From Beroe forskalii (lineage: Eukaryota > Ctenophora > Nuda > Beroida > Beroidae): a stretch of 64,000 bases of DNA. The position numbers and the translations under genes were made by a program. The notes beneath the pieces are model-generated. The model made no database searches. It was not told the DNA's origin and saw only the letters and a program-made list of their open reading frames with translations. The stretch spans positions 640,706-704,705 of the forward strand of contig WFMF01000041.1 of the NCBI GenBank assembly GCA_011033025.1, written 5' to 3'. The first letter of the stretch is position 1. Each line of letters begins with the position of its first letter. Positions 42,384-55,400 of the stretch are shown piece after piece.

Positions 42384-45300
42384 ATTTCTGGCGAAGCTTT
42401 TTACTGTACGTGCGCTCGCGACCATTTCCGCGCGAACGACACAGTTTTTTAGGTGTCGCGGTTTCCTGCTACGTGATTGCATGACGTCATCGCATTTATA
42501 TAGCCGACTCATGTTAATATGAAGGACTAAATGTATACAACCAAATCAGTGTAATTCAACAATTTGTTTGAATGATCAAATGTACAATCAATTAGAGAAA
42601 AATAGTTTCAACTGAATTTAAAACACTAAGATTAAGAAGCTCATCGGTCGAGGTCGGTAGCAAATACTACACCTGCAAGGCTGTTGCTTAAAATAGATTA
42701 GGTCTTCTTCTTAACTGCTAAAATAATGTGCTTTATTCAAGGTTATTTCATGGCGCTTTCCAGACTTGTATAAATTGGGAAAAATTTGTGACAATTGGCA
42801 ATCCAAACTTATCCAACTGTAAACAGGTATCGCTTCGATTGAGAAAAATGAAGTTTGCTGGCAGTGAAACAATTTAAACATATCATTAATATCGTCAATA
42901 ACCCAACATTTATCGGCAAGACCTCTCAAAATCAAGCTCTCCTGAAAGGCGGTACCCGCTCTAATCCTGTCCAAAAGAGCATAGAATGTGAGTAAAACCT
43001 GTCACAGGGTCACAAACTTGTCGAAAACGTGTCCCCAACCGGCCGCAAAGTTAGTTTTGAAATGTGGAAACTGGAAAATCCGTCCAAAACCTGTCACAGA
43101 GTTGGTAAAAAAGGTGCAAATTCTTTTCGAAATCTTCACTTAACCCGTCTAAAACCTGTTTAGAGCTTGCCAACAAAAAGTGGACGGGGTACCGCCTGTC
43201 AGGAAGTCTGTCCAGCGAAAGGAAACTTTCTGTTGATCGAATTCGAGATTCCGATAGGTTATTATCTATCCCAAGCTCATTTAAGCGACCATTTAAGTTG
43301 CGGTATACGGTCAGCGGTCACCAGTGGTCCACCGGGGATGAAATTTTGTATACATAGGCCAGGGCAGAAATCAACCAGCAGAGTCTTAGGTGAGCTGAAA
43401 ATGACACTTCAGGTTCAATGACACAGAATTTTTAGGAAACATACAGATGAAATGCCCGAAATCTGGGGCAGGGATTCTGATTCATCAAACGGGGCCGGGG
43501 CCAAATTTTAAAAGCAAATTAATCGAGGCTGGGGAGAAAATGCGAATGCTATTCGTGACTGTATCCGGGGCCAGGATCCCAGTCGACCACTGATGGTCGC
43601 CAAGAAATTTTATTAAAAATGGCTCAAATGAAATTTTGTAAATGAGTACACAAAAATCTATAAAGGCCTAAAGGCGTTGACTCAGGCGACTGCGAGGGTC
43701 GTCAGATCAGAATGGAAGAAAATACTGTAGTTGGTCGGAGCAAATTTGTTCTTGCTATTTCTGCTTGGGGTATAATCCGGTTCGATGATCTAAGCTGTGA
43801 CCGTATACCTTTGGTATAAAATGAAATAAATCAATGAACTCGGTGCGCCCCGTCCATAGCCCAACTGAGACAGTCTCGGCCTCGCCTCGACCGTGTAGGT
43901 TGTGGTATACGGTCACCACTTCGACAATTAACCGCTGGGGGGGGGGGCAACGTATTTTTTTTTTAATTTTCTACATTACATTTTGTACTAACGTACATAT
44001 TTTTTGTCCACTTTCAGATTCCCTGGGTAAAATGTTCAAAACCTATCACGGCACCAGGAAAGTGGTACAGACTTTTCAACTTAAAATGTTTACAATGATC
44101 ATTTTTATACTTTATATACGACTTAGATACATGAGTTATGAACATGGAATTGAATTTTTTCGTGTTCTCGCGACCTATCCTGGAATAACAAAACTTCAAA
44201 AAAGTCTAGACTTGGACCTTGTTGACAATGAAAATACCTAAACCTACAGGGTGGGTAAAAAGTCTGGACCCCCCCCCCCTCCGGCCAAAACAGTAAAAGA
44301 TACGGACTTGTCCTTTTGAACATAATTAGTACTATCAATTGTGAGTAGAAAAAAGTATAGGTAAGTATAGGTACCGGGTTTGTACATTTTTTTTAACATT
44401 TTTGTAGATACATACTTTTTTGGTACATATTCAGTTTTACTGGGTAAAAATGTACAAAAAATGTACAAAAATTACGTTGCCTCCCCCCACCCCCTAACAT
44501 AGTTATACTGATACTGTACACCTTTTTCACATATCAATCGTTTCTAAAGCAAGAAAGTTTCATGTTGAGTGCCTCAAAACTTGATAAGGTACATTGTTAT
44601 TAATACTGTACCTTAAGTCCTAGTAAACTAACTGACTACAAGACGTCCGAATCCATTTTCAGAGTCCAATAGAACTATAATAATATGATAAGGGCCGAGT
44701 GAGTATTCCGGAACCTATAATAGTACAGTTACTACGAAGGGGGGAAAGGACATTTTACCTACCTCACGGCATTTTACCACACGACACTACCACATGATAT
44801 TCCAACTATAATAGGCAATATTTCCGAATGGTTAGGTATGGGTTAGGTTATTGGTGTAATGGTTAGGGTCAGTGTCACGAGGGTTTGGCTTAAGGTTAGG
44901 GATAATGTTATATGATTAGGTCAGGGAAGAGAGATATCGCGCCGTTTGGTAAAATATCGGGGGGTAAGAACCGCTCGCCTTGGATCGATGAAGTGTGGAT
45001 ATTAGCTACTTGAGGTCTGGCTTCATTCCCACAAGATACTTCAGAGGTCCGCAATCCTCAAATAGCCCACATGTTCTGGAACCTCCGGAAAGGAACGGCA
45101 CTTGTTGCCATCTATACAGTCAATCAGCTGTGCCGTGTGCATTGTGCAAGGAGCCTGCGCAGAGGTGCCTGATCCATCTCCACTACAAGTCTACAAGGCG
45201 TACAGTGGTTATTTCCTGAAAGAAGAAATTTCATGTTTCAGCAATGTAAATGAATTGCCGACGTTCTATTGTTGTGTCTATTATGTAATGAAAAAGAAAT

Positions 45301-46051
45301 CGAATATATAAATTATACTGTAAATTAGTATGATATTTAGAATTTGAATATATGAGATTCAACAAAAACCTATCGTATGATACCTAGATATTATGTAAAT
45401 GAATTAAGCAAACCTGTGTGGTAGTGGTACACTTCACAGGGAAAGCTATTTCATGTAGTGACATGCACTGTGAGAGCCCCAAAACTGGATTACTGATGCG
45501 GTGTTCTCGCGACTTTAGAACTACAGAGTCATGTGCCTGCGTCCAGTGAAAGTAGGTACATGAAAATCACTTTTAATCCCACCTGAAACGAACAACTTTA
45601 AATAAAAGATGATATTGAATTTGAAAGAATATCATAGGTGTCCACCAGCCACAGACTGCAGAGCACACCAAATTGTAACTACAGAAACAGAGACAGTATC
45701 ACAGTCTGTATTTTATCAACAAACCACAGCACAGAAAAGCTGTACTTTAATCAATCCATGTCTCTATAGTTAGTAGAAAAAAAGGGACAAGTATATGATT
45801 CTCTGAACTAAAAAACTAATGAATCAATGCATGTACCTATAATGTACATTAGGTATACCCCCTCCCAGGCTCGTTTTAGCGAACGTGCAATTTCTGTAAG
45901 TTGCCTACATGTCATTAAGCTAAATGAAATTAAGTCCTTTTTGAGTAAGGCCCAAGGGCTTCATTACATATAAACCTAAGCGTATGAAATAATTCAAAAT
46001 ATTTCAAAAAAAATTTAGATGAATTTTTGGAAAATTCGCTAAATTTTTGGA

Positions 46052-46088
46052 AGTTGCACAAATGTTCATCATGAACATTTGTGCAACT
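46052..46088. repeat. 37-bp palindrome
   Basis: 18-nt arms (agttgcacaaatgttcat / atgaacatttgtgcaact) with a single central c. Weaker outer arms (ttcgctaaatttttggaag / cttccaaaaatttagcgaa) extend the pairing, with an unpaired insert on the right. Confidence 0.9.
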
Positions 46089-46157
46089 GTACACAATAAT
46101 CTTCATGGATCTTCCAAAAATTTAGCGAAATTTGAATTTTTTTTTGAAATTTTTTCA

Positions 46158-46246
46158 AATCGAACCTTTAGATATTTTCAGCTAACTTTCTAAGCATGAA
46201 CAGTTCATGCTTAGAAAGTTAGCTGAAAATATTTAAAGGTTCGATT
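46158..46246. repeat. 89-bp palindrome, one mismatch
   Basis: 44-nt arms around a single central a. One mismatch was seen (ctttagat against atttaaag). The arms contain attttcagctaactttctaa and its complement. Confidence 0.92.
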
Positions 46247-46550
46247 TTAAACACCAAAACCTTTTGCTTGGAAAATTTTGTATACGATGTCAATTAATAT
46301 TAAAGCTTACCAGTGTGGTTCAACTCCATGGCTCCTTGACGGATAATATCTTCTGGGTTCTGACATGTCGGCGTTCTTTGATGCGCTCGATAGCTTTCTC
46401 CCGTTCTCGGACAGACATAGCAATAGCTAAAACTGAGCGAGATTTCATGTTAGACTTCGGAAAATAATGAGGGAGTGCGTAAATTGTGATCCGTCCCAAT
46501 TTACTTCTGGGACTGGTTCTTGGGACAATTGGGGGCAACTTGGACATTTC

Positions 46551-47418
46551 GGACAATTGGGACAAACATAAAGTCGAAAAAAATCAGTCAATTATCATTT
46601 TTCACATTGATCCAAGTTATATTCATACTACTATACTAAAGTACATTTGATTGTGTTTGTTTGCAGTGCCGCTCCCAGTGGAATAATTTTAAAAAGTGGC
46701 TGGGAATCTGTAAATAAGAGTAAAAAGTGGCTTTTTCAGCTTGGGGTAAAGACCAGCTGGTTTTGACATGTTTTCACTAATATGACCGAAATTTTAAAAA
46801 ATAAGTTCGATTGCTAGCTAGAGAAACAATAAAAACGTGCAACAATGTTTTTCATTGAATATGGTAATTATTTTAAAATGTTTATGATGGCTATTTAGAT
46901 AGTTTTCACTAAAAAAGTTTGACCAAAGTCAAACACAAGGAAATATCACGGCTGGTTTAGGAATGCGGTGGCTGGTTTGGGAATGCGGTGGCTGGTTTAG
47001 GAATATGATGGCTAGTTTGGGAATGCGGTGGGAATGCAGCTGCTGGATTCGGATTAGGCACCGGGAAAGGTCGATTATGGTATTTAGCTCTATGAATTTT
47101 ATGATTTTGAGTTCATCAATTACAGAATGTGTCCAGAAAGGCTCATTTCGTTCGAATTTAAGCTTTTTTCGATTTCTTTTTTGGAAAATTGACTGGGAAT
47201 TTAATTCCTAAATTCCCCATATTATTCCACTGGGGTGCCGCTATGTAACAGGCTGTTAGACAAAAAACACTCGGTTAACTGCTGCTCAGAAATACAATAA
47301 TTTTAGCCCCAGTTGTCTCTGTCACTTTTGTCCCAATTTTCCCAAATGTTCCATTTTTCCCTGTCCCAATTCACTTTTAGAGTCCCATTCTTCTCTGTCT
47401 CATTTGTCCCAATTGTCC
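46551..47418. repeat. Inverted 16-bp ends 850 bp apart, candidate element
   Basis: ggacaattgggacaaa (46551-46566) is the exact reverse complement of tttgtcccaattgtcc (47403-47418). More degenerate TTTGTCCCAATT copies lie just inside the right end (~47327-47380). A ~20-bp tandem repeat (gcggtggctggtttgggaat, about four copies) lies inside at ~46955-47032. There is no coding capacity. Confidence 0.5.
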
Positions 47419-48154
47419 CAGTCTGCATTCACTTTTTGAGCCCCATTTGTTCCATTTTCTGTATATATTTTTATTCCCTTAAGTGCTTAAGTGGGTGGCC
47501 TTGGCCTTGCCAACAGTCTTCATGATTGACTAAGTGCTGTCCCTTAGCACAACCAAGACGGTTCTTCATATATGAAAATGTTTAAAATAAATATTGACAT
47601 TGTGATTGTGCTGTGAAATATATTCCCAATTCCAATTCCACTTCACACTTTTTCGTTAGGTAATAGGTATGTGTAAATTCACACTTATATTCGCTATGTG
47701 ACTCGATATTACAAGATTACATAGTACATACCGACACTGTCACAAAATGAAAGGGTTAGCATAAACAACTAAAATTCCACAATACAGACTGTGTGTAGGT
47801 ATATTATGTGTAGGTAACTTAGGAGGTTTATTTATAAAGGTTGCAATTTGGAGATTTTTCATAAAAATCCCCATTCTTTCAAACACCATGGCATTTCAAA
47901 TGACGTCATTATCATATGTTAACAAGAGTAATGATTGAGAAAATCCCCCATATTTTTATCCCATATAAATACACCTCCTAAGGTAGATAATGTTTGTGTA
48001 GGTACCAGGATATTTAGAGCTTAATGAAAGCAACATCTCATATAAGTGAAGTTTAGATCTTGAGCTCCAGAAGCGGAGTAATGACCAAAAAACAGTTTTT
48101 GGTCATAAAAAAGTTAATGACCCGAGACTACCACCTAGCAAGCTGAAAATTGGT

Positions 48155-51100
48155 AGTTATGTTCCTCATAGTGTCCTTATTTACCAACAAAAAGTTTACC
48201 AACGGATCTGTGTCGGAAGTGGTCGAAATGGGCCACGCCCTTTTTTGACCGTGGGAATTTTTGGCAAAAATTCGAATTCTAAGATTCTGAGGTTTAACGA
48301 CAAGATTATACACTAAGACCACTTATTTTTGCTGGAGAAAAACAATGCAAGTGTTTATTTTTGCCTAGAACCCTCGTGGAGGCCAGTTATGGGCCACACC
48401 CATTTTCGACCGTGGGAATTTTGGGCAAAAATTGAAATTTTTGCTATCCATATTCCATAAGTAAGATCATACATTAAACCCACAAATTTTTGCACGAGAA
48501 AAACGATGCAAGTGTTTATTTTCGTCTAGAACCCTCCTGGAGGCCAGTTATGGGCCACACCCATTTTCGACCGTGGGAATTTTGGGCAAAAATAGAAATT
48601 TTTGCTATTCAAATTTCATAAGTAAGATCATACACCAAACCCACTTATTTTTGGACGAGAAAAACGATGCAAGCGTTTATTTTGGTCTTCAGGCTTCGTG
48701 GATTCCAGTATGAGTAATGGGCCACACCCATCATCGACCGTGGGAATTTTGGGCAAAAAATTGAAATTTTTAGTATTCATACTTCATAACCCCACTTATT
48801 TTTGCGCGAAAAAAATGGTGCAAGTGTTCATTTTTGATTATATAAGCCTTGAGGAGGCCAATGATGAGCCACGCCCATTTTCAATTATGGGAATTTTTTG
48901 TTCTCATACTTAATATCAAGGCAAGATCATCCACTGGGCCCACTTACCGTTGCTTGAAAACAATGCCAAAACTTATCTTCAAGCTATCAAGTGAATTCAG
49001 GATTGAAACGTCTGATGGTAGGGTATTCTAAAGCCTCATTTGTTATCCAATATCCAATAGTGCAATGAACTGTCATGGTCACTACTAACAGGTAGCTGGG
49101 CTTGGTGTTTATCTGTGGGATGAGTGCCTTGATCCCAAGCTGAGGATGGTGCTTAAACTGCATCTCGACGTCATTTGGGGCTTGGCTGTAAGTAAATGAT
49201 CTCCCAAACTTGGATGGTGCAGTATCTATCCCTTCAACGTTGCAAAGTGACATCATTTTGAGCTTCTTTGGATGATCCCAATAGCTCATTTCTGCAAGTC
49301 CAGCTATTTTACAGACAAAGCATCGTTGTACATTTTCCAGCTTCGGGATGTCTGATATCTTCGCAGGATTCCAAACAGGGCAGCAGTATTCAAGTCTGGA
49401 ACGAACCATGGACTTATGATAAAGAGTGAGCATAATAACAGGAGAGCGATGGAAAAAGCACTGAGAGTCCTAGATCTCTTACTGCCTCTGAAAGTTCTAT
49501 ATTAACATATTAACTTACTAAAAACACTCCAGATAGAAAGGTAGCTGCCTAAGGAATTCAATGTGTCTTAGCAGCTGGGTCAGGCAACTGCGTTTTTTCT
49601 GAACCCTTGCTGGTTGCAGCTAATGAATTAGCTTCTTCTAGATCTCCAGATAGTTGCCGAGCCTTTCAGTTATATACTGAGACATGAGCTCCGAAGGGAT
49701 GACTCCATTAGCAAGAGAATGCGACCAGAGTTTGTGTTAAGGTGTAAAGGGACTGATAGCTCCTATCAGCAAGAGTTAAGAATTCTTGCAGGTGTTTCGT
49801 TGTCAGGACTGTAAGAGTGTAAGCTGAATAATGTCAGGGCAGAGATAATGTTTTCTTTTGTGAAGCTAAAGTATTTTTCTTGTGAAGTGAGAAAGGTATT
49901 GCTCATCCCTTGGGAAAAGCCATCAGATCGAAGGCACACGCTGATGCCAGCTTTAGCAGGGTCACTGAATAATTTCTGATACTGAGCTTGAAGTATCTCT
50001 GCCTTAGTTTTGGGATCACTGGTGAGTTCATTAGAATATTTTCGAAACACTGGAATTGTAGATTTGGTCTTTTGACTTTTTAAAACCGCTTGGCCCACAA
50101 GGGAAGTATTTTGGATAAATTCTGATGGTTTTAATTGCTTTCTTCTGTCTATGGCTTTAATTTTTCAATGTTTCTGCCTGGACATAATAATTTATAGACA
50201 ACATGGAGGCTAACGTCCTTGGTCTGCTTGGGAAGTAAACGTTATTGAAGGTTCTTATCTAGAAGAGCACGTATCCTGCCATTTAGCTTTCTCCTTCATA
50301 CCTGTAACAGCACTGGTTTGTCTACGCTAGTACACTGCCTATTAGAGTCGAGGAGCAAAGCGCCAAAGCAGCGTGATTGAAGTACAGTGAGCTTTATCCT
50401 TTTATAAGTTCGAGGTATTGTTCAGAATCACATTCACAAACCATCCACAAATTTCCCAGTCAACACCTTTAAATGCTTCTTTTATAGCACCAAAGTCAGT
50501 GTTGTGGTAGTCTGTTGCTTTCAAAGTTTCAAGGAGTGAGGGTTGCCGTTGTCGGGTGAAGATTCCAGGGTAATAACAAGCCAAGCAATGCTTCAACTAG
50601 CTAAGATTGGTCAGAGACAGAGAGGGTGGGTGTTACCCTTGCTTCTGCTTCATAACGTGGTGTGATAGAAAATGCAAGGTCTAGGGTTTTATCTCTAGAT
50701 CTCCCCTAGTTGGCTCAGTGACAATTTGAGAAAGTTGATTTCTATTCATGAAATCAAATAGGACAGGCACAGAAGTTGAGTTTTAGGATAGTGGCTAGGT
50801 GCGGCCACGAGGCACATGATGAAAAAGACAAAAATTAACACTTGCATCGTTTTTTTCTGTGCAAAAATAAGGGTTTATAGCATGATGTTGCTTTAAATGA
50901 AATATGAATAGCAAAATTTCAATTTTGCCCAAAAATCCCACGGTCGAAAATGGGCGTGGCTCATAACTGGCCTCCACGAGGGTTCTAGACGAAAATAAAC
51001 ACTTGCATCGTTTTTCTCGTGCAAAAATAAGTGGGTTTAGTGTATGATCTTACTTATGGAATATGAATAGCAAAATTTCAATTTTGCCCAAAATTCCCAC

Positions 51101-51678
51101 GGTCAAAAATGGGCGTGGCTCATAACTGGCCTCCACGAGGGTTCTAGACGAAAATAAACACTTGCATCGTTTTTCTCGTGCAAAAATAAGTGGGTTTAAT
51201 GTATGATCTTACTTATGGAATATGGATAGCAAAAATTTCAATTTTTGCCCAAATTCCCACGGTCGAATATGGGCGTGGCTCATAACTGGCCTCCAGGAGG
51301 GTTCTAGACGAAAATAAACACTTGCATCGTTTTTCTCCTGCAAAAATAAGTGGTCTTAGTGTATTATCTTACTTATGGAATATGGATAGCAAAAATTTCA
51401 ATTTTTGCCCAAAATTCCCACGGTCGAAAATGGGTGTGGCCCATAACTGGCCTCCACGAGGGTTCTAGGCAAAAATAAACACTTGCATCGTTTTTCTCCT
51501 GCAAAAATAAGTGGTCTTAGTGTATAATCTTGTCTTTAAACCTCAGAATCTTAGAATTCGAATTTTTACCAAAAATTCCCACGGTCAAAAAAGGGCGTGG
51601 CCCATTTCGACCACTTCCGACACAGATCCGTTGGTAAACTTTTTGTTGGTAAATAAGGACACTATGAGGAACATAACT
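48155..51678. mobile_element. 3.5 kb foldback structure with tandem-repeat arms
   Basis: The outer ends agttatgttcctcatagtgt (48155) and acactatgaggaacataact (ending 51678) are inverted. Each arm holds about five ~160-bp units carrying a ccgtgggaattttgggc-type core (left ~48250, 48410, 48570, 48738, 48890; right, inverted, ~50935, 51090, 51256, 51413, 51575). The ~1.8 kb centre is LINE-derived. Long inverted arms made of tandem repeats are the layout of Foldback-type elements. No target duplication was recognised. Confidence 0.75.
48987..50780 (-). pseudogene. Degraded non-LTR retrotransposon (LINE), endonuclease end and RT C-terminus
   Basis: On the minus strand from ~50780: a decayed endonuclease end (QIVTEPTRG, LDLAFSITPRYEAEAR), a linker (TDFGAIKEAFKGVDWEICGWF), then NELTSDPKTKAEILQAQYQKLFSDP, and at 48987-49433 the RT C-terminus (LYHKSMVRSRLEYCCPVWNP, LENVQRCFVCKI, HPKKLKMMSL). 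The order matches Jockey/CR1/L2-type LINEs. The RT catalytic core is missing (only ~330 bp remain between the last two blocks) and stops interrupt the frame. Confidence 0.75.
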
Positions 51679-51859
51679 CTTTGGACAAAAACTCAAAGTC
51701 ATTTTGTCCTTAAGGGCCGGTTAAATAAAACAAAAGAATAATATTTAGACGCTCAACCTCACTGCAGAAATGATTTAGAGTGCTCAGCTTCGCCTCGCGT
51801 CGATGAATCATTTAAATGTCTCAAGCTGCGCTGTCGCATGGCGTGATATTTTCGGCAAG

Positions 51860-53770
51860 TTCGTTTGACGCACACCATAACACCAAATGATAAAAGGACA
51901 AAACTGTTGAGTGTTAACTGAAAGTCAGGGGTTGAATTAATCCCAGCTATAAACCCGCAATATGGCATGGTAAAGTGATAGCTCGATTATTGATATATTG
52001 ATGGTAGATAGGTAAGAAAGAGCAAACTGATATGGATATCTATCGCAATATGATCACATAAAGCAATTCAATGTAAAAAACATGGCTCGAGTGTGATATT
52101 TTGGGTAAAGGTATGTACAGTAGTATGTACAAAATATCACGAAATAATGCTATCGAGTCAAAACTATCGAGTGAAAGTCAGGGTACAATTAATCCTAGCT
52201 ACTAAAGTACTAAGACATGGCAGATAAAATTATACACGAATGATGGTTTGTAAGGAAAGATCAAACTGAAATTGATTGCATGGAAACTTAGAACACGTTA
52301 TCCATCACAATATCACATTAGTAGTGCAATGTTTAAATGTTTAAACATGGCTCGACAGACGCAAAGTAATAATTTGGGTTATGCATATAATGGCATCAAG
52401 AAATAACAGCTTCACAACAATAAAATTATCCAATGAAACTGAAAGGAGGAGTTGGATTAATCCCAATTTCCATGATATCTCGATTGATTGACGATTGTTG
52501 GTATAAAGGAAAGAGCAAACTGCTAATTTATATATTTATTTATATATTTTATATGCTAAAATTATATGAGTAGGTATATAATGGATAGTATGAAAACGAT
52601 ATTTATCACAATATCACAAAGCAATGGCTCGACAGAGGAAGTGCAAAAGAGGGCCATGCATATCGACAAGTACAAGGCATCAAGAAAGAATACAGTACCT
52701 ACAGCAATAAAATTATCCGATCAAAGTAAGAGTTGTGTCAATCCCAGACCCCGTTGGCAACAACAATTAGGTTATATGACAAAATATCTCGATTTATGGT
52801 ATAGGAGAGAGAAAACTGATATGTTAGAAAGCTGCATGAAAACACTAATTCATCAGAATATAACAGAGCAATTTAATGTTTAAACATAATTTGGGTCGTG
52901 CAAGCAAAATATCACATATGCCTATACAAAAATTATAGGCTAAAACAGAATGAAACATGAGTTGAATGAAATTCATGAGGGTTGAATTAATCCCAACTAC
53001 TCACACATGACAGATAGAATTACATCTCGAAGAGCAAACTGATATTGATAGCATGAAAACAAGTTATTCATCACAATACAAAGCAATTAAATGTTTAAAA
53101 GTTTAAACATAGCTCGACAGAGGCAGTGTTATAATTTGGGTTATGCATACAAGGCATCAAGAAATAATGAAACTGGAAGAAAGGGTTGAATTAATCTTAG
53201 TTGCCCACAAGGCATATAAAATGATATCTGATCGATTGATGGATGGATGAAAAGAAAGAGCAAACTGTTATTGATATGGATAGTATGAATGCACATTATT
53301 TATCACATAAAAATATGAATATCACAAAGCAATGGCTCGACAGAGGAAGTGACATAGAGTAATAATCAATTGAGTTATGCCTACAAGGCATCAAGAAATA
53401 ACAAACAGTTGAGTTAATCCCAGCTTGATCTTGAGCTTATACTCACAATCACATTAAGGCATGATAAAATGATATCTCAATTGATGGTGGGAGAGGGCAA
53501 ACTAATATGCATATTAGCAAGCAGCAAGAAAACATGTTACTTATCACAATATAACTTAGTAACTATTTAACAGAGCAATTTATTGTTTAAACATTTCGAC
53601 CACTCATAAATTCTTAAATTATGACATGATAAAATGATATCTCGATTGATGACAGGTAAGGAAGTAAGGAAAGAGCAAACTGATATTGATATGATGAAAA
53701 CATGCTTTTCACAAAGCAATTTAATGTTTAAACATGGCTCGACAGCAGACAGAGGGACTGGGAGCAATAC
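51860..53770. repeat. Diverged tandem array, ~8 units of ~185-295 bp
   Basis: The landmark aaagagcaaactgatattga recurs at about 52016, 52258, 52510, 52806, 53030, 53255, 53493 and 53677. Each unit also carries variants of atatctcgattgatgg, atcacaatatcacaaagcaa, tttaaacatggctcgacaga and ggcatcaagaaataac. Short open frames in it (for example 52566-52883) come from repeat copies. Confidence 0.75.
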
Positions 53771-55111
53771 ACTGCACAATACACTGCAATACACAGCACA
53801 ATACACCGCACAATACATAACATTAGTTTACACTCGCTTATCCAGTGCCGAAGAATTGGCGGTTTCGCAGGTTTTTACTGAATCGGACTCGCAGTGTTAT
53901 AGCGTTTCGGATTATTTGCACCAGACTGGTGCCAAATGTCCTAACTGTTCGCCAGAAATAGAGCCCTGGTTTGGAGCAAGGCGCGGCGCGCGCGTAAAAC
54001 TAGGGATCTGGTTAGAGCAAGTATATCCCTGTGTGGCTCGCGCGGCGCGCTTCCCCAGCACGTACTTACCACATGTTACGTGTCCCTGTTTGTTCGCGCT
54101 TGCGCGCGCAAAATAAGGCTCCGTAACATGGAGTAAGCACGTACACACACCTATGCGGGCTTAGGAACCCTTTTGGAACACCTGTACTGTTCCAAAAGGG
54201 CCAAATGAGAAAATAGGTATCAAATAGGTACCAAATTGGCAAATATACCATATGACTATTTTCAATTTGGCCCTTTTAGAACACCGTACCTTCCAGGATT
54301 TTCCAAAGCTTCCTACAAGTAAAAAAAGCCCGCAAAGGTGTGTGTACGAGCGCGGCCGCGCGCGCAACCAGCAACGCATACAGGATGAGGGATATACGTG
54401 TTTAGCAATCCAAAGCAAACCATGATATAAACAACAAATTCATTTCTTTTCATATTTACACAATAATAAGTAATAGTATGAAACAACTCAAATAACGTGT
54501 CGTTAATATAAACAAATCACTATCAGTATCTGCGGTGGGTAAAATGTTTCTTACATAAATTTACAATAATTTACACTGATTCTGAGTCTGTACAAGGTAT
54601 TTACAATCATTTTTCTTAAAATCATAGGATTTGGATGATATGGGGTATAAATGTGATCCAAACGATACCATTCACCTCGATGCCCCCTGCTTTATACTTT
54701 CTAATTTCATTGCCCGCCTTCCCATACGAGTATGCTTTTTGGAATACAGCAAAATCAATCGAGATTGGCGATAATTAATATGGCATGTGCGCGGCATTAT
54801 GAAGGTGGATTGAGCTTGAACGTCTTTATAATCGATTCCTCAATACTTCCATCGTCATTCAGCTGATCCATGAGCATTGAGCGTTATGTACCTCGTGACG
54901 GCAGCAATGAAGATTCGTCTCGCTTAGTCACTGACAAAAGCGGCGGGGGGACACCGCGGACAATTGGTATAAGTTCAACTTCAATAACTCAATAATTGCT
55001 GCATCCTACGATAACTGGGATAACTATAATTTATTAAGTAAAAGCACGGTGGACTGGACGGAATGTATCATTTGTAGTGTCTATGGTCTAATGTAGTGTC
55101 TATAGTCTAAG
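53771..55111. other. No gene recognised; holds a GC-rich inverted-repeat element
   Basis: Contains a run of cacaatacac repeats (53764-53817) and the inverted-repeat element at 54141-54347 with GC-rich flanks. From ~54420 to 55111 I see only AT-rich unique sequence. Confidence 0.45.
54141..54347. mobile_element. Inverted-repeat (MITE-like) element with GC-rich flanks
   Basis: gtacacacacctatgcgggctt pairs with aagcccgcaaaggtgtgtgtac, and inner arms gttccaaaagggccaaat pair with atttggcccttttagaac. The flanks are rich in cgcgcggcgcgc-like tracts. One flank shares ttgctaaacacgtatatccc with the element near 42330. Confidence 0.55.
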
Positions 55112-55195
55112 TTATTGTTCGTTGTTTTCGATTTCCTGGGCCGATTTGACCAGTCCTAAATCGTCTTCATCACTGCTGCTTGTCATGAGCAGAAC
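55112..55195 (-). CDS. Candidate terminal coding exon of an unidentified gene
   Basis: Minus strand: an acceptor with a pyrimidine tract (ttttctttgcag) is followed by 28 codons, VLLMTSSSDEDDLGLVKSA.., ending in TAA at 55112-55114. The acidic S/D/E stretch is protein-like, but the exon is short, no partner exon was found and the phase is assumed. The minisatellite would fall in the preceding intron. Confidence 0.3.
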   Translation of the reverse strand, partial: VLLMTSSSDEDDLGLVKSAQEIENNEQ

Positions 55196-55400
55196 CTGCA
55201 AAGAAAATCTGTTAATAATCTAGGCTGAATATCAAAACCTTATTCATATTGACCCTTATTCAACCGGCCCTTTAAGACATGCACATTTTTGTCCAAGGGC
55301 TACTGACAAATTAAAAAAAAAGGACGGTTGAAGTGGAGCCGGTTGAATTGAAAGTCCATGTATTAAGTTTAAAGAAAACGTCTATTACTTGACTTATACA

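Larger units (their letters stand above)
38923..48127. other. 9.2 kb without a recognised gene; palindromes and repeats
   Basis: Holds the repeats listed separately between 39349 and 47418, plus degenerate TTAGGG-like text at ~44830-44910 and duplicated ggtatacggtca motifs near 43300 and 43910. A possible minus-strand exon (46311-46426) is discussed in the findings. Any upstream integrin exons should lie in this direction, but no FG-GAP-type peptide was recognised. Confidence 0.5.

Noticed and set aside
42711-42974. 87-codon minus-strand frame with a transposase-like feel (ADKCWVIDDINDMFKLF)
   Set aside because: No motif could be fixed and no neighbouring frame supports it. It may be an old element remnant, but I cannot support a call.
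44830-44910. TTAGGG-like text suggesting an interstitial telomere repeat
   Set aside because: Only scattered degenerate GGTTAGG words, no regular hexamer array.
52566-52883. 105-codon open frame
   Set aside because: Lies within the diverged tandem array and shares its landmark words; no protein motif.
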